Below, one piece after another: positions 45,618 through 56,502 of a stretch of 64,000 nt of DNA. Made by a program: the position numbers and the translations under genes. The stretch is from assembly GCA_965649825.1 (NCBI GenBank), contig OZ287712.1, forward strand, positions 248,001 to 312,000. The letters are read 5' to 3'. The notes below the pieces were generated by a model. That model was not told where the DNA came from. It did not search any database and saw only the letters and a list, made by a program, of their open reading frames with translations. Source of the DNA: Penicillus capitatus. Lineage: Eukaryota > Chlorophyta. Position 1 is the first letter of the stretch; every line of letters begins with the position of its first letter.

Positions 45618-46744
45618 ACGACTGCCCACCCGCTCATCTGGGAACAACGACCGAGCAAGTTGCATACACTGGAGGACACGTCCACCGGCTTCCGATGTGC
45701 GATTCGAATCGGCGTGCCTGTTGTTGTGTCATTGCAATTAATCGACTATGCCCCATAAAAACATGGGCCCATCGAGTACATTGCCATTGTGACGATCTGT
45801 AGGAAAGTCTGATTCTGTTTTTCACTGTGCACTGTCTGAACCGGTTCCGAATATCCAGAAATCTGTCCCGTCAAGCAGACAATTGGCGAACTAGAATCGA
45901 ATGTCCCGCTTCTTTTTCTTTTCGTGACCACATCTCCGCGTCGATTCTCTCACTGCAAATCAAAAGGACTCGAAGTTGCACCAAGGTGCTTGGCCACAGA
46001 CACGGAATTCTACACGGAACGCTAAAATTTTGAGATGTTTGCCAGTCCGGTGTCATCATCCAGACACGCCACTCTCAGAGAATGCTTGTCCCACAAGCCG
46101 CCAAGGAAAGTCGACTGCGAAAAGGCGTTAGATGCGAATTCACAGAGCTTCTCTCTCGGCCCGTTTCTTTGATCTACAGGATCACACGATGCTTTCCGTA
46201 CGCCAGATCTTCTAACGCCCTCGCGTATAAAACACCTACTCTTCGCGCTCGTGCCAGGCATACGAGAGCTGCTTGAACGATGCAGACTGCGCGATCATCA
46301 ATGTCCCACCCATCGTCACGTTCAAAGCCAAGGTACCCCCAGAACAATCCCACACGGTCCACCACGATGTTTTCTCGGATATCCGATCCTTCGCGTCTCT
46401 TCGCCATCTACAAGAAGGTGACGATCCGATCGAGTGACACGAAACAGATAACGCCTCATGACGTAGAATGCTAACGATGCAGCAGACCCTCTGGCATCTC
46501 TCGTCTTGCAGGGTGGCGGCTGCTATTGCCAAAGAGGCTGACGTCGAACAACTGCTTTTTGGCTTGGCGTGAAAGTGTGATCATCTCACTCTTTGACACA
46601 CACCACTGCCTGTGCTGCACACACCTTCAGAATGTTCAACAAAGGCGAAGAGGGGCGAGATGGTCACGTTGCATTGCAAAGTGTGACGTCGATGCAGATG
46701 GAGTGAGAAATCGCGGAGTGTGAGAACGCAGGGTCGTCGGACGG

Positions 46745-47206
46745 ATGGTTCGGTGCTCGACAGCAGCCACGGCGGCGGCGTGCCGCTCGGCGTCAGGCTG
46801 GAAGCACGGCAGGCAACACAGGGACGGGAAGCGGGGGTCCTTGGAGCGAGCGTTGGCCAAGACGCAGACTGAAGGTTCCACCGGATACGGGAGGGATACG
46901 GTGAAGCGGGTTCACCACCAGAGATTCCATGTCGTTTCTCTGCCCCCCAATCCGACAGAGAGATCCAGTTCCGGTCTTCGGGAGATACCACGCTCGTGCT
47001 CGGTGTCGAAATCGCGTAGTTCGAGACGCCTGCATGACGCATGTGCGAGGGCTTGGATCTGCGATGACCGTTACCGTGTCAAGAAGAATGGATGCCATTT
47101 GCCGAGAATGCAAGGGACGGAGCGCGTGCCGCTGCCGGCAACGACAAACAAGGCGTCCAAGACCACGCGAACGCGCCTGTGGGAGCTGCGTAGAATCATC
47201 AAGTAA
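46745..47206 (+). CDS. Weak candidate ORF upstream of glutathione peroxidase
   Basis: 153 codons, basic C-terminus (NKASKTTRTRLWELRRIIK), stop three bases before the peroxidase ATG. Both other frames and the opposite strand are also partly open here, and no family is recognised. It may be a shadow or 5' sequence of the next gene. Confidence 0.2.
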   Translation: MVRCSTAATAAACRSASGWKHGRQHRDGKRGSLERALAKTQTEGSTGYGRDTVKRVHHQRFHVVSLPPNPTERSSSGLREIPRSCSVSKSRSSRRLHDACARAWICDDRYRVKKNGCHLPRMQGTERVPLPATTNKASKTTRTRLWELRRIIK

Positions 47207-47209
47207 TAC

Positions 47210-48069
47210 ATGTTCACAAGGAAGAGGAGGAGCGTGTTCTCACCGCAGAGCAGTATGTGTCTTGTGGGGCTGGGTGTCTGTAGTCTGCTCTACGTGGGGG
47301 TCCTTCAACTGGCCCTCAGAATCAAGCCTGGAGGATCCCCTGTCCTCTCAGCAGCTCGGGAGACATCACCGGAGAGCACTCCCGAGCCTCGGCTACCTCC
47401 CACCGGACTCTACGCCTTGGTCCTGGAAGGGAACCCGGACCAGAACATCATGCTGTGCGGTTTGTTCGTGCAGGGGGTCGTGGAAGACATCGACGGCGAG
47501 CCGAAGGATCTGTCCGAGTTTGCAGGGAATGTCTCAGTGGTGGTGAACGTTGCCTCGCATTGCGGCTTCACCGAGACAAACTACAGAGGCAAGCCTGATG
47601 ACGTGTGACTGCGAGCGACGTGCTCAGAGACGCTGTTGTCCAGGGCTGCAGGACCTCTACGACCGGCACCGTTCCGATGGATTCACCGTTCTGGCATTCC
47701 CTTGCAATCAGCCTGGAAACCAAGAGCCAGACGAGTGTCCCGAGATCAAGGCATTCGTCGAGGCAGAGTACCACGTCACCTTTCCAGTGTTCTCCAAGGT
47801 GTGAGCCAATCTCCCAAGAGGCCAGCTGAGATGTCTCTGCTGCGCAGGTCGACGTCAACGGACCGAACACGAACGCCGTCTTCAGCTTCCTGAAGCAGCA
47901 TCTGCCGAGCGGTGAAGGACAGGAGGAGGCAGTGGACTTCGATCTGCCGTGGAACTTCCAGAAGTTCCTGATCGGCCGAGACGGCATGCCCCGAGATCTC
48001 TTTCCTCGAGAATTCGCCCGGGAGAGACTCGAATCTGCCATTGTCTCGCTGCTGCACTCGGAACAGTGA
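47210..48069 (+). CDS. Glutathione peroxidase (Cys type, GPX4/PHGPx-like)
   Basis: Three exons: 47210-47588, 47644-47798, 47848-48069; 251 aa. Reduces peroxides with thioredoxin or glutathione. Active-site block VVVNVASHCGFTETNYRG has Cys, not selenocysteine. FPCNQPGNQEP carries the Gln, and DLPWNFQKFLIGRDG carries the Trp and Asn of the catalytic tetrad; KVDVNGPNTNAVFSFLK is typical. N-terminal residues 16-36 (MCLVGLGVCSLLYVGVLQLA) form a signal-anchor or signal peptide, so it probably acts in the secretory system or at a membrane. The first intron (47589-47643, 55 nt) is GC-AG, the second 49 nt. The gene lies inside S2 but is absent from S1. Confidence 0.92.
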
Positions 48070-49105
48070 CTGTCTTACAGTTATCCATCTGTAGAATTGG
48101 CGTTGCCCAACATGTGTGACCGACCGAGTCTTCATTTCTGGAACGACGCGCCATCGCCCAGTTCTTCCTTGACCGACGAACGGGAAGAATGTCGAAGGCT
48201 GATGCGCCGAAGGTCGCGGCCTTGCTGGCGTGGAGGATCGCAAATGCACCAGGCACGCCTTCTCATTCAAGAAATGTGTGTCTCGTCGAACAGGATTCCG
48301 ATGTCGAGTCCCTAAAATTGTCCGTAGCTCAGGCCTCCGCGCCTGCAGCGCCTTGGCTCGTACTCTTTTGCGAGCCAAGCGTGTCTTTCTTCTGCCGATA
48401 GGTATGCCGAGTTCGAATTTCCCGCATCTGCCGCGGCATCAGAAAGCACGGTGAGTATGTGAGGAGAGTGCGACGAGAACGAGGGTCCTCTTCGTCTCGC
48501 CGAGAGAGAATTCGCGCCGGCCGTTCTGCCAGGAGCGATTGGCGGTCCTGATGAAAGGACGCGCCGAGTCAGCGCTGTTTCTCGCATGGAAGGCAGCAAA
48601 CCGCCTGGCGATCGTGGCCATGAAGACGCCGTCGAACGCTTTTCCGATCGTCGCAGGTGGCACGCGTCGCGAAAGCGAGTTCGAAATACGGCTTCGATGC
48701 TCATTAAATCAAACATTAACAGGTAACCAGATTGTTTCAGAGTGTCATGCTAAATCTCCAGAACTCGTGCCAGAGAGAATACGGTCGGCTTCTCGTCCGT
48801 TAGGCGACGCGTTTAGTAGCAACTGCCAGTCGCCCAGCCTCGTTCCGTAACGTAGGTTGGATGGTATTGGAATCCCCTGCATCTACGGGCTCCCTGTTCG
48901 TAGTCCCATAAAAAAAGACCTACATAGAGCCAATCGCATTTGACACTCGACTGAAAAGATCCGACAACTAACCTTTTTCAAAACATACAAGTCTAATGCA
49001 ATCCTGTATACAATCTGCGCCACCCACAAATTCAGGGCAGGCGGTGCATCTGACATCGTAGCCTACACACACGACACCACATGAACAAAAGGTTTTGTCG
49101 CGCAG

Positions 49106-49334
49106 CTATTCATCCATACGGGTGAATGTGTTGGCGCGTCCTTCTTTCAAGAACAGTTTGCCGACAACGTGGCCACTCTCGTCGACGACCGACTCCGTGG
49201 TGGGGCGGTTAGCAGTCGCCTGCAAGAACACCAGACAGTCAGTCACCACTGAGGGTTGCTGTGGTTGGAGGGAATCTTGCTGCGCGGAGGCAGAGAAGGG
49301 CGGCGAAGACGAGCAGAACTGCGTTGGCAGACAT
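49106..49334 (-). CDS. Candidate short secreted protein in S2 (paralogue of 14941-15166)
   Basis: Same structure as the S1 copy: a signal-peptide frame from the ATG at 49334 (MSANAVLLVFAALLCLRAA) and a separate conserved frame ending at 49106 (CLVFLQATANRPTTESVVDE). Indels relative to S1 in the second frame are multiples of three, suggesting past coding selection. The frames cannot be joined convincingly, so it may be a pseudogene. Confidence 0.3.
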
Positions 49335-50731
49335 AATGTTTCAGACGGAGTCCGAAGAACCTGGGAGAGACGGATGCACAAACGCGCAAAGGGAAGTGGC
49401 GATGGTCGAGAACTCTGCTGGAATTTATACCATGAAGCTACAGTTAGCGGTCTGAATCCAGGCAGCAGGCCAGAAGCGACGTGTCCGAATTCGGCAGTGC
49501 CTCGTTGGCCGACGAACGCATTTGCCAATTCGGTCGTATCCGTCGCCCGCGACCCTGCAGCTGCTGTTGCATTGAGAGTTTTCTGAGGATGCATTCGGCA
49601 ACAGCCACGATGTGACTTGCACTGGCGGCGCGCATGCGCCCAACGGTTAGCCTCCATTTCCCTCCCAGCGCGAACCGAGGTAGTCTGTCTGCGAAGGCGA
49701 AACGCGGACGACAGCCTTCCACGTTCTCTGCGGGACAAAGAGGGGCTAATATCTTTCTCAACGTAGACTGGGCCGACCGTCCGGACTCGAGGATGCAGTC
49801 GGTTGTTGCCATTTCGAGCCGATTCACAGCGACCGAGAATGGCTTGGGTGCCACGAACGAATGACTCCTCTCTCGCTGTCCACGGTGACGGACAAACAGG
49901 TCTAGGCGAGAAACACAACCGAGATGTACAGATGATTTGCGCCGCCCATTACCGACGTGTCACCTGCTCGAACGCTCGCCGTGGCGCGTAGGGAATGAAC
50001 ACTTTCCAGTCTATCCGTTCCGTCTGCTGCACTATAGCTCGCGCATCTTCGACGGAGGAATCGGCGTCGGAGAACAACGCATCCGTCCAGAAGGATGGAC
50101 AACGCGCTGAACTTCCGCTACCGTCCCCCGTTTACCAGCGCCCGTTTGCAGGCGAATACCTGGCTGTCTGTCCGTCCGAATCCAGAAGCGGTGTTAGCGA
50201 AGTGCCTTTTAACAGCCGGCGCGGTCACCCGTCCATCCGGTCGATGATGACGCCGTCCGCGCCAACGGACTCCGAGCAGCGCGACAACGCGTTCTCGCGT
50301 TCTCGGCGGACGAGAACGAACGTCTTGTCGCGTCGATTCGTCTTCCGCGCCATAAGCGCATCTCCCATGCAAATGAAACGAGAAAAATCGCGAATGAAGG
50401 CGTAGCACGTACACAGGGGATCGCGGACCAAGGTACCCCATGTACGAAGGTGCGGCGCACCGAGCACAACGGCCTTTTCTCAGACCACATTGCAGCTCTT
50501 TGGAGGCAGGGGACGGCGAATCCTCGGTTCTGTCGGAAACGCAGAGCCGATGTCTTGCGACGCGCGAAGACGACGAGGCTGGCATTCGATGTCTGTGGAC
50601 ACGCAAAGGTCATCTCACTGTAACCTGAACCAGACGTGTTCCAGTCAAGTCGGCACGCGACCTGCCGCGGGACTGTCGATTCCCGCATGTCGAGGGGGTG
50701 GTGGGTGGGAGTCGTTCAGCTGCGGCATGTA

Positions 50732-52427
50732 ATGGCTGCTGACTAGTTCTTTCATCCTGCTCGGCGACATCAGCTTCGACGCACCTTGTCCGGTATCTAA
50801 ATCCGGAGTCTCAGCATTGCATGTGTTCTTTGTACAGGTAGGTCTTGTCTCTTGACAGTCCATTTGATTGTCGTACTTCGGTTGGGATCTGCCAAGAAGC
50901 TAGCTGTTTCGCCGAACAGGCGCATGATGGATCATGCAATCTCGTTCCCTACATTGGACCCAGAATCATCACTCTTCGTGCTCATACCTCGGTCGCGGTG
51001 TCACACATCCGTGTGACTCTGATAAGAACATGTGTCCACTCACACATGGCTGGCAACGTCCCTCATCTGGGTGGTCTCTTGTGACAGGCACCGCAGCCGG
51101 AGAGGGAGGTCGAAGAAGTCGCTAAGGATAGATCGAAGCAGATCGCGTCATGTGCGGTCGCCAAATATTTCATCTGACAGATGGATGGCCTCCTGACGAG
51201 CAGCGAAAGACAAGAGGCCCTCTCTCACTGACCGGAATCGCCGGACTCGACTCGCCTGTTCTTCATCGACAGTCAAGATTCGCACTGTCCTGTCGAGGGC
51301 AGGAATTCTGTCGCCGATCCCCTCATTGGATTGTCGTCGAAGAAACCTGTTTCTGGAGCAGTTGGGGATGGTATCCTCCTCGCTGGAGTGTCACGTGTGG
51401 CCATCTCACAGATCTCTGACGATCGGAGAGAGGACTTCTGTAGCCTTGGAGAGACAACGCATCAGATGATGCTGTGCTAAGTCACTCAGGTTCAGCGATG
51501 TGACAGGACCAGTCTCGTGTGTGAGTTCGTTCCTGCTTCAAGGGGGAGATCGCGGTATCGTTGTCCGAGCAAACAGCAAATGCGCATCTCGCGTGTGACT
51601 TTGACGACCTCTGGATCGCAGAGTCTCCGAATCCAGCAGATGATGTGACAACAGCAGCCGGATCGGAGCTTAGACTTCAGATGCAGAGAATCCCAACTGG
51701 TTGCCGGAGTCTGTGAGAATCCGTATCCGCTTGCAGTTGTAGAGAAGTCGAGCAGCCTCGATCAGACGCCGTCAGTGACCTCTGTCAGCGCGGGACGTGC
51801 CACCGGTCCTACCAGATAGAAGATGCGTGGAGGATCGACCTCAGAGTTCGATCTCATCGTCTCGGTTGGCAGCTCTCCTGCTCCAAGTGATGATGTCTGT
51901 CAGCAGCATGCCTGAACACCGCTATGCAAAGCATCCTTTTAAGATACAGCTGCACTCTTTCTCTGCACTCGCGATGAGATTTCACCTGGGCTCTTTCCCG
52001 GCCGAGGCAGTCAGTCGATCCGGCACCAGTTTCTACCCTGATCTATTTCTGGTCTGCTTGTCATGGATGCGGTGCTGTCACCGTATCATGACAGCAAACG
52101 CGTGCTGACACGTTTTCTGGCCTCGCCTTCGTGGATATCTCATTTATCTGGAGTCTGGTGCTTTCCTCCGACTTTCTTTCCTTTAACCTAACTGGCCCAA
52201 AAAAGCCTCCAGCTCCCAAAATTCTCGCGTCCAATTTCGGAAATAGACAACGATGTGACTGGATCCGGTGCGCGCGGCACCCACTTTACGGTTGGCGACC
52301 ATTCGCTCCCCGCCGCTGCGAAGGCGGTCGCTCCACGAAGCGGGAGCGTTGCCCTGTCCTCGCATGGCCACGACGGGAAGGAAAGGGAGCTGCGCTCACG
52401 CCTCTCATGAAGCACGCCGAGCGCTCG
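50732..52427. repeat. Repeat module R3, truncated
   Basis: Matches R1 from position 1 and R2 from 16692, with some small indels. Homology ends abruptly at about 52427, where R1 and R2 continue (GCTCGGACGCGACG) and R3 switches to unique sequence. No gene supported. Confidence 0.75.
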
Positions 52428-53214
52428 TGGTGCACCCTGCGCTGCTGTGTTTCTTCTCCTCGAACATACATAGCTTGTTAAAGGCAAACAGTCATTTATC
52501 AGAAAAGTGATGTTTGCAGTCAACTCGAGCGTCGGACGGAAATGTTAGCGACCGAGAGCAAGTTAGAGGATAAACAACAAACAAAGTTTCCAACCTCACG
52601 TGAAGCAACAGAACAAATTTCTTCGCATCCAAAATCGCATCTCCTGCCGTCTGAGAGGCAACGAAACAAATCATTTGGAAACCACTTGTACAATTCGCTC
52701 AGAAAAAAGGAATTCCTTACGATATAAGAGTTGAACTTCCGCTTGTGCGGTCATTCTATCACAAAATAGCTATTGGTTTCTTTGATTGTGTCGACACTTG
52801 CGTCACGGATGTCTTGGTACTGTCCTCGTCGCTACTGAAGTATCAATTATTTAAGCATCTTCGTCGCTGTCGTGGAAAGAGGCCACGACCAAACAACACC
52901 TGACACGTTTGCGGAAAGCCGTGACTAGATCGTCTAGAACACGAGGCGTCCAATCGCGGTTTCTATGCCTACAAAGGAGTTAAACCAAAACATGTGCGTC
53001 TTACAATGTCACCAAGATACTGCATATACATACAACGCGTTTTTAGTCCACATCCGTCGCCTTTTTGCACAAGGTCCCGTTTGCAACAACTCCGAGTCAA
53101 CCATCAACTTGACAATAGATATACGCTTGACCCACGCGCCAAAAGTCTTCCAATTCGCCATTACTTCTTACCCTATCTTTGTTTCCTGTCTTGTGCTGTC
53201 GGGCGGTTTCGAAG
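52428..53214. other. Unique intergenic sequence, nothing supported
   Basis: About 790 bp between the R3 break and the F-box gene. Slightly AT-richer, only short ORFs, no repeat or RNA gene seen. Confidence 0.4.
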
Positions 53215-54270
53215 CTAAGGATCGATACCGAACCTCAAGTCGGTATCAGACAAGAGTATTCTATGGGGCGACTGAAAGGTGCATGCAACGATGGCCCTCT
53301 GCACTCCCGGTGGGTACCCTTCGACAACGACCGTCAGTATCTCTTCTCTCAGGGGAAAAGCAGGAAACTCGAACTCCTGAATGTGTAGGGCGTCACGTGT
53401 ATAGGCGGCAAGGACAGCTTCACTATTCGGCGAAGGAGGGAATACAAGAGACGTCCCATCATCCAAGAACACGGTCACCTTCCACCCTCCCGGCTCCGTC
53501 CCTTCCTCCCTAGAAGGCACGCATTCCGGCGGGAGCTTCGATCGGGACGTCGGCACAGTGGATCGTCTAACGGAACGGTAGACAGCATTTCGCAACGGAA
53601 CACAAGAGATGGGGAGCGGTCCATGAACGCCGTTGCCGCCTCTTGGGAGAGTGATGCATCTCGCAGCCTCCTTATGAGCGGTACCGCCTGCATCAACTGT
53701 CCACCGAAGGCCTCATTGACCTCGAGGTCACAGTCATGACTGAAGCGCAAGCAAGTGTGCCTTACTGGTATGAAGTAGAACCTGAACACGTCTTCTGTTC
53801 CTGGACGCATTTTCAGCGACATCCACCAATCCTCATCTTCCCATGTATCTACACAGTGCTGAAGGCATGTCTCTTGGCCGTCCAGAGGACGCACGTGTGC
53901 AAAGCTGCCTGCTCTGTGTGACCATTCCTCGAGGAGCGTCTTTGGTCACCCACCAGTCCGTTGGTGGGTTCCACTCGTATCTCCTCTCGAGGCGCAGAGC
54001 TTCGTAAGAGGTATCCCGAAGCAGGTTGCGTTCAAAAATCGAGTGATAGCGTCGCAAAGGCGAATTGGTGGCCGAGCATCCATCCTTCAGAAGCTGGAAC
54101 AGTGGCAGCGGGATATTGCGATGGAGTTCGAACAGCGCAACGTCTTTCCATTTGTGACACACGAGCAACGCACTCTGCACCAGTTCCTGAACGGTTAAGT
54201 GCCGGAACACACGGGTCAATACGCCGTCGTTCAACAAAACGGACTCCATCGTCCACGCCAAACAGTCCAT
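53215..54270 (-). CDS. F-box protein
   Basis: Three-exon model: 54270-53954, 53904-53577, 53535-53215; 321 aa with frame closed. Residues 10-55 form an F-box (LLNDGVLTRVFRHLTVQELV, LVCHKWKDVALFEL), so it should bind Skp1 in an SCF ubiquitin ligase. The next part (RNLLRDTSYEALRLERRYEW) resembles the start of the FBA substrate domain of FBXO2/6-type proteins, but the rest does not clearly match. The C-terminal exon encodes WKVTVFLDDGTSLVFPPSP and on. Introns of 49 and 41 nt were chosen to restore frame; the second has a weak AAG acceptor. Confidence 0.6.
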
Positions 54271-54418
54271 TCGTGCGTCCGTACAGCCGCTGAGCTGTCT
54301 GCTGCGGATAGGACACGGTCTTCTTTCGCTGCGAATTTGTATCCTCTACGTAAAGGCCAACCCATCTCCGACAGTTCAGTTCTATATGCGACATACCTGT
54401 GCCGAGCACGGTGGTCAA

Positions 54419-55353
54419 GGAGTGAAGGTGAGTACCGACATGGGAGCGCGTGTCTTGGTTCTTGACTTGAAGGTCGAGGCGTCATTTTTCGTTGTCTGTA
54501 AACGACGGTGTGAGCATCGTGGGCGACGTTGTTCAAGGTATCGCATCTGTACGACGATCATCTACCTGAGTCGCCATGTTTGTCTTCCGAACTGGTGACC
54601 GTATCATTTGACGAAAAAGACTCTGATCAGACGCGTCGACGAACGGCCAACGCCCACGCGCCAACCAAACACCGTCACAAGGTAGAATCGTTTTTCGTTC
54701 CGTCTTTTACGTCGAGTTCGTCCATTCAAGACAGTTAGTGCATTCAGAACGGCCCTCAAGACCTTCCTTCCGCATGTGCGTCGTTGCTTGTACAGCACGC
54801 AGCGGAAGAATTCTGCCTCTCTTGACACAGAGGGTTCAGATGCCTACAGACAGAGACGCACTGTCTAATACTCGATGCGAGTGTCGAAGCTATTCGTTAT
54901 TGGATCGCGCAAGTGCACGTCAACCTTAGAGATACACGAAACCGAACGTCACAGGCTCATGGCTGTCAGCACAGGGACAGATTCGGCAGGCGGCTCGGAA
55001 AAGCGCGAAATACAGACAGGCATCAGCGAGTGGATAGTCTACAGAAGATGACGTCGCTCGCGCGAACAGATAACCCTACGAGCTCCGTTGGGTGGCGGTC
55101 GTCACATCAAACGACGATTCAAACTGCGTCCGCCTGCCGCATGAACCGTCAAATCATATAAACTTCGCTTTGTCATCCTTACGTATGATATTGGTGTGAG
55201 GTGCCGTTGCCCTTTGGCGTTGTTGTATCTGCTTGTTTAACATACACGTTACTCGAATCGAAGCGAAGGCTGAACGGCGCGTCTGCGTTACAGAAGTCTC
55301 CTTTTCCATTTCGTTCCCTTGTCTTGGGTTTCACGAGTTGCTCCGTAACGGAG
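54419..55353. other. Intergenic region with a TATA-like site
   Basis: Mostly unremarkable. ATATAAA near 55155 lies about 200 bp before the chosen start of the zinc-finger gene at 55354 and about 45 bp before an upstream in-frame ATG-equivalent region. No other feature seen. Confidence 0.3.
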
Positions 55354-56502
55354 ATGGCCACAGCGACGAAGAAATGCGTAACCTGTGGCGGTGATGTCAA
55401 CGGGTGCGTCAACAGGATTCCTGTAACCCTGTGCTGTGCCCACTGCTGCGAGACGAGGCTGGCGGAAGGCCAACGACCCGTCGTGCCCAAATCAACGGCC
55501 ATGGAACTCTACCGATGCAGAAAGGAAGACTTGCAGCGTCTCTCCCATCTGCCGGCGAACAGTGGCGGCGCGTGCTGCCTTGGCGACTACTATCTCACTG
55601 CCGAAGTACGATACCTTGGCAGTCTTCGAAAAGCCGCGGAGATGAAGCTGCTGGAGGAGCTGGAGGAGAAAAGACGTCAGGAGCTGCTGGAGAAAAGGGA
55701 GGAAGCGTTGAGGAGTTTAGGCATGGAGAAAAGAGAGTTTGACAGTGAGACCAATAAGACGCTCATGATTTTTCTCCTCGGAGATTTTCTGAGACAGCGA
55801 CATCCGAATGTCCGCCTAACAGAGCTCAAGGCTCGGTATGCTGCCATATCTCGAGTGCGCGAGGTTTTGCACAAGTGCTGTGGAGCGCATCCCGGTGCCG
55901 CTTTCGACTTTTGTGTCCAGAATCCAGACGCTGGCCCTGCTGAATTTCAGGAGCTGAAGGACAAGATGCGAAAAGTGTTCCGCATGGAGGGCGAAAGAAT
56001 CTTCCGTTATCTCACGCGATCCGAGCGTCTCGGTCTGCGGAGAACACCTCTCCGAGAAGACGTCTTCCACAGTGACGTCGGGAGAAACGGAATTCGACGG
56101 TGTCTTGTAGCGAGGGTAGGCAGAGAACGGGCGGAGGAGATTTTGGACCACCCGGACAGTCAGAGACGCATCTGTCGTGGTGGCGAAGAATCTAAAGTGG
56201 CCACAAAACTGCTGGAGTTCTGGAACGAGAGATGCGACCCGGAGGAAAGGCGTCAGAGACTGAAGGCGGCGTTTGCCGAGAGAGGACGGTCTATGCAGTC
56301 CAGCATGCCTCAATGCCAGCAGTACATTGCGGGGACGGTGGATTACGACCCCGAAGAGCTCATTCTTTTGGACACGGTACAGTGGAAATCGCACAGGCGA
56401 CGCGGCTACAGTTTGTTCAGCGACAGAGTCCGTGCCTTGGAGCACCGTGTCACACGTGTCTTCTGTACAGAGTGGGCGGGGTACCATCGATTCTCTCTTT
56501 AA
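55354..56502 (+). CDS. XPA-like treble-clef zinc-finger protein, copy 1
   Basis: Single exon, 382 aa from the ATG before ATKKCVTCGG; the open frame extends upstream to 55201. The N-terminal CVTCGGD...TLCCAHCCETR with a downstream AMELYRCRKEDLQRL resembles the XPA-type zinc module (C-x2-C...C-x2-C followed by a T-A-K-x-x-Y-x-L-x-x-x-D-L motif) found in XPA and some other eukaryotic proteins. A Glu/Lys coiled-coil-like stretch follows (LLEELEEKRRQELLEKREEA), then a region shared with copy 2 (NKTLMIFLLGDFLRQR, HPGAAFDFCVQNP). The function is not known; DNA or protein binding is a guess. Confidence 0.7.
   Translation: MATATKKCVTCGGDVNGCVNRIPVTLCCAHCCETRLAEGQRPVVPKSTAMELYRCRKEDLQRLSHLPANSGGACCLGDYYLTAEVRYLGSLRKAAEMKLLEELEEKRRQELLEKREEALRSLGMEKREFDSETNKTLMIFLLGDFLRQRHPNVRLTELKARYAAISRVREVLHKCCGAHPGAAFDFCVQNPDAGPAEFQELKDKMRKVFRMEGERIFRYLTRSERLGLRRTPLREDVFHSDVGRNGIRRCLVARVGRERAEEILDHPDSQRRICRGGEESKVATKLLEFWNERCDPEERRQRLKAAFAERGRSMQSSMPQCQQYIAGTVDYDPEELILLDTVQWKSHRRRGYSLFSDRVRALEHRVTRVFCTEWAGYHRFSL

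Larger units (their letters stand above)
44860..50731. repeat. Repeat module S2
   Basis: Second copy of module S, longer than S1 because it contains a roughly 550-bp insert (45069-45617), a shorter one near 45722-45830, and a 1.9-kb stretch (about 46375-48325) with the glutathione peroxidase gene. Outside these, order and orientation match S1. It runs straight into R3. Confidence 0.7.
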
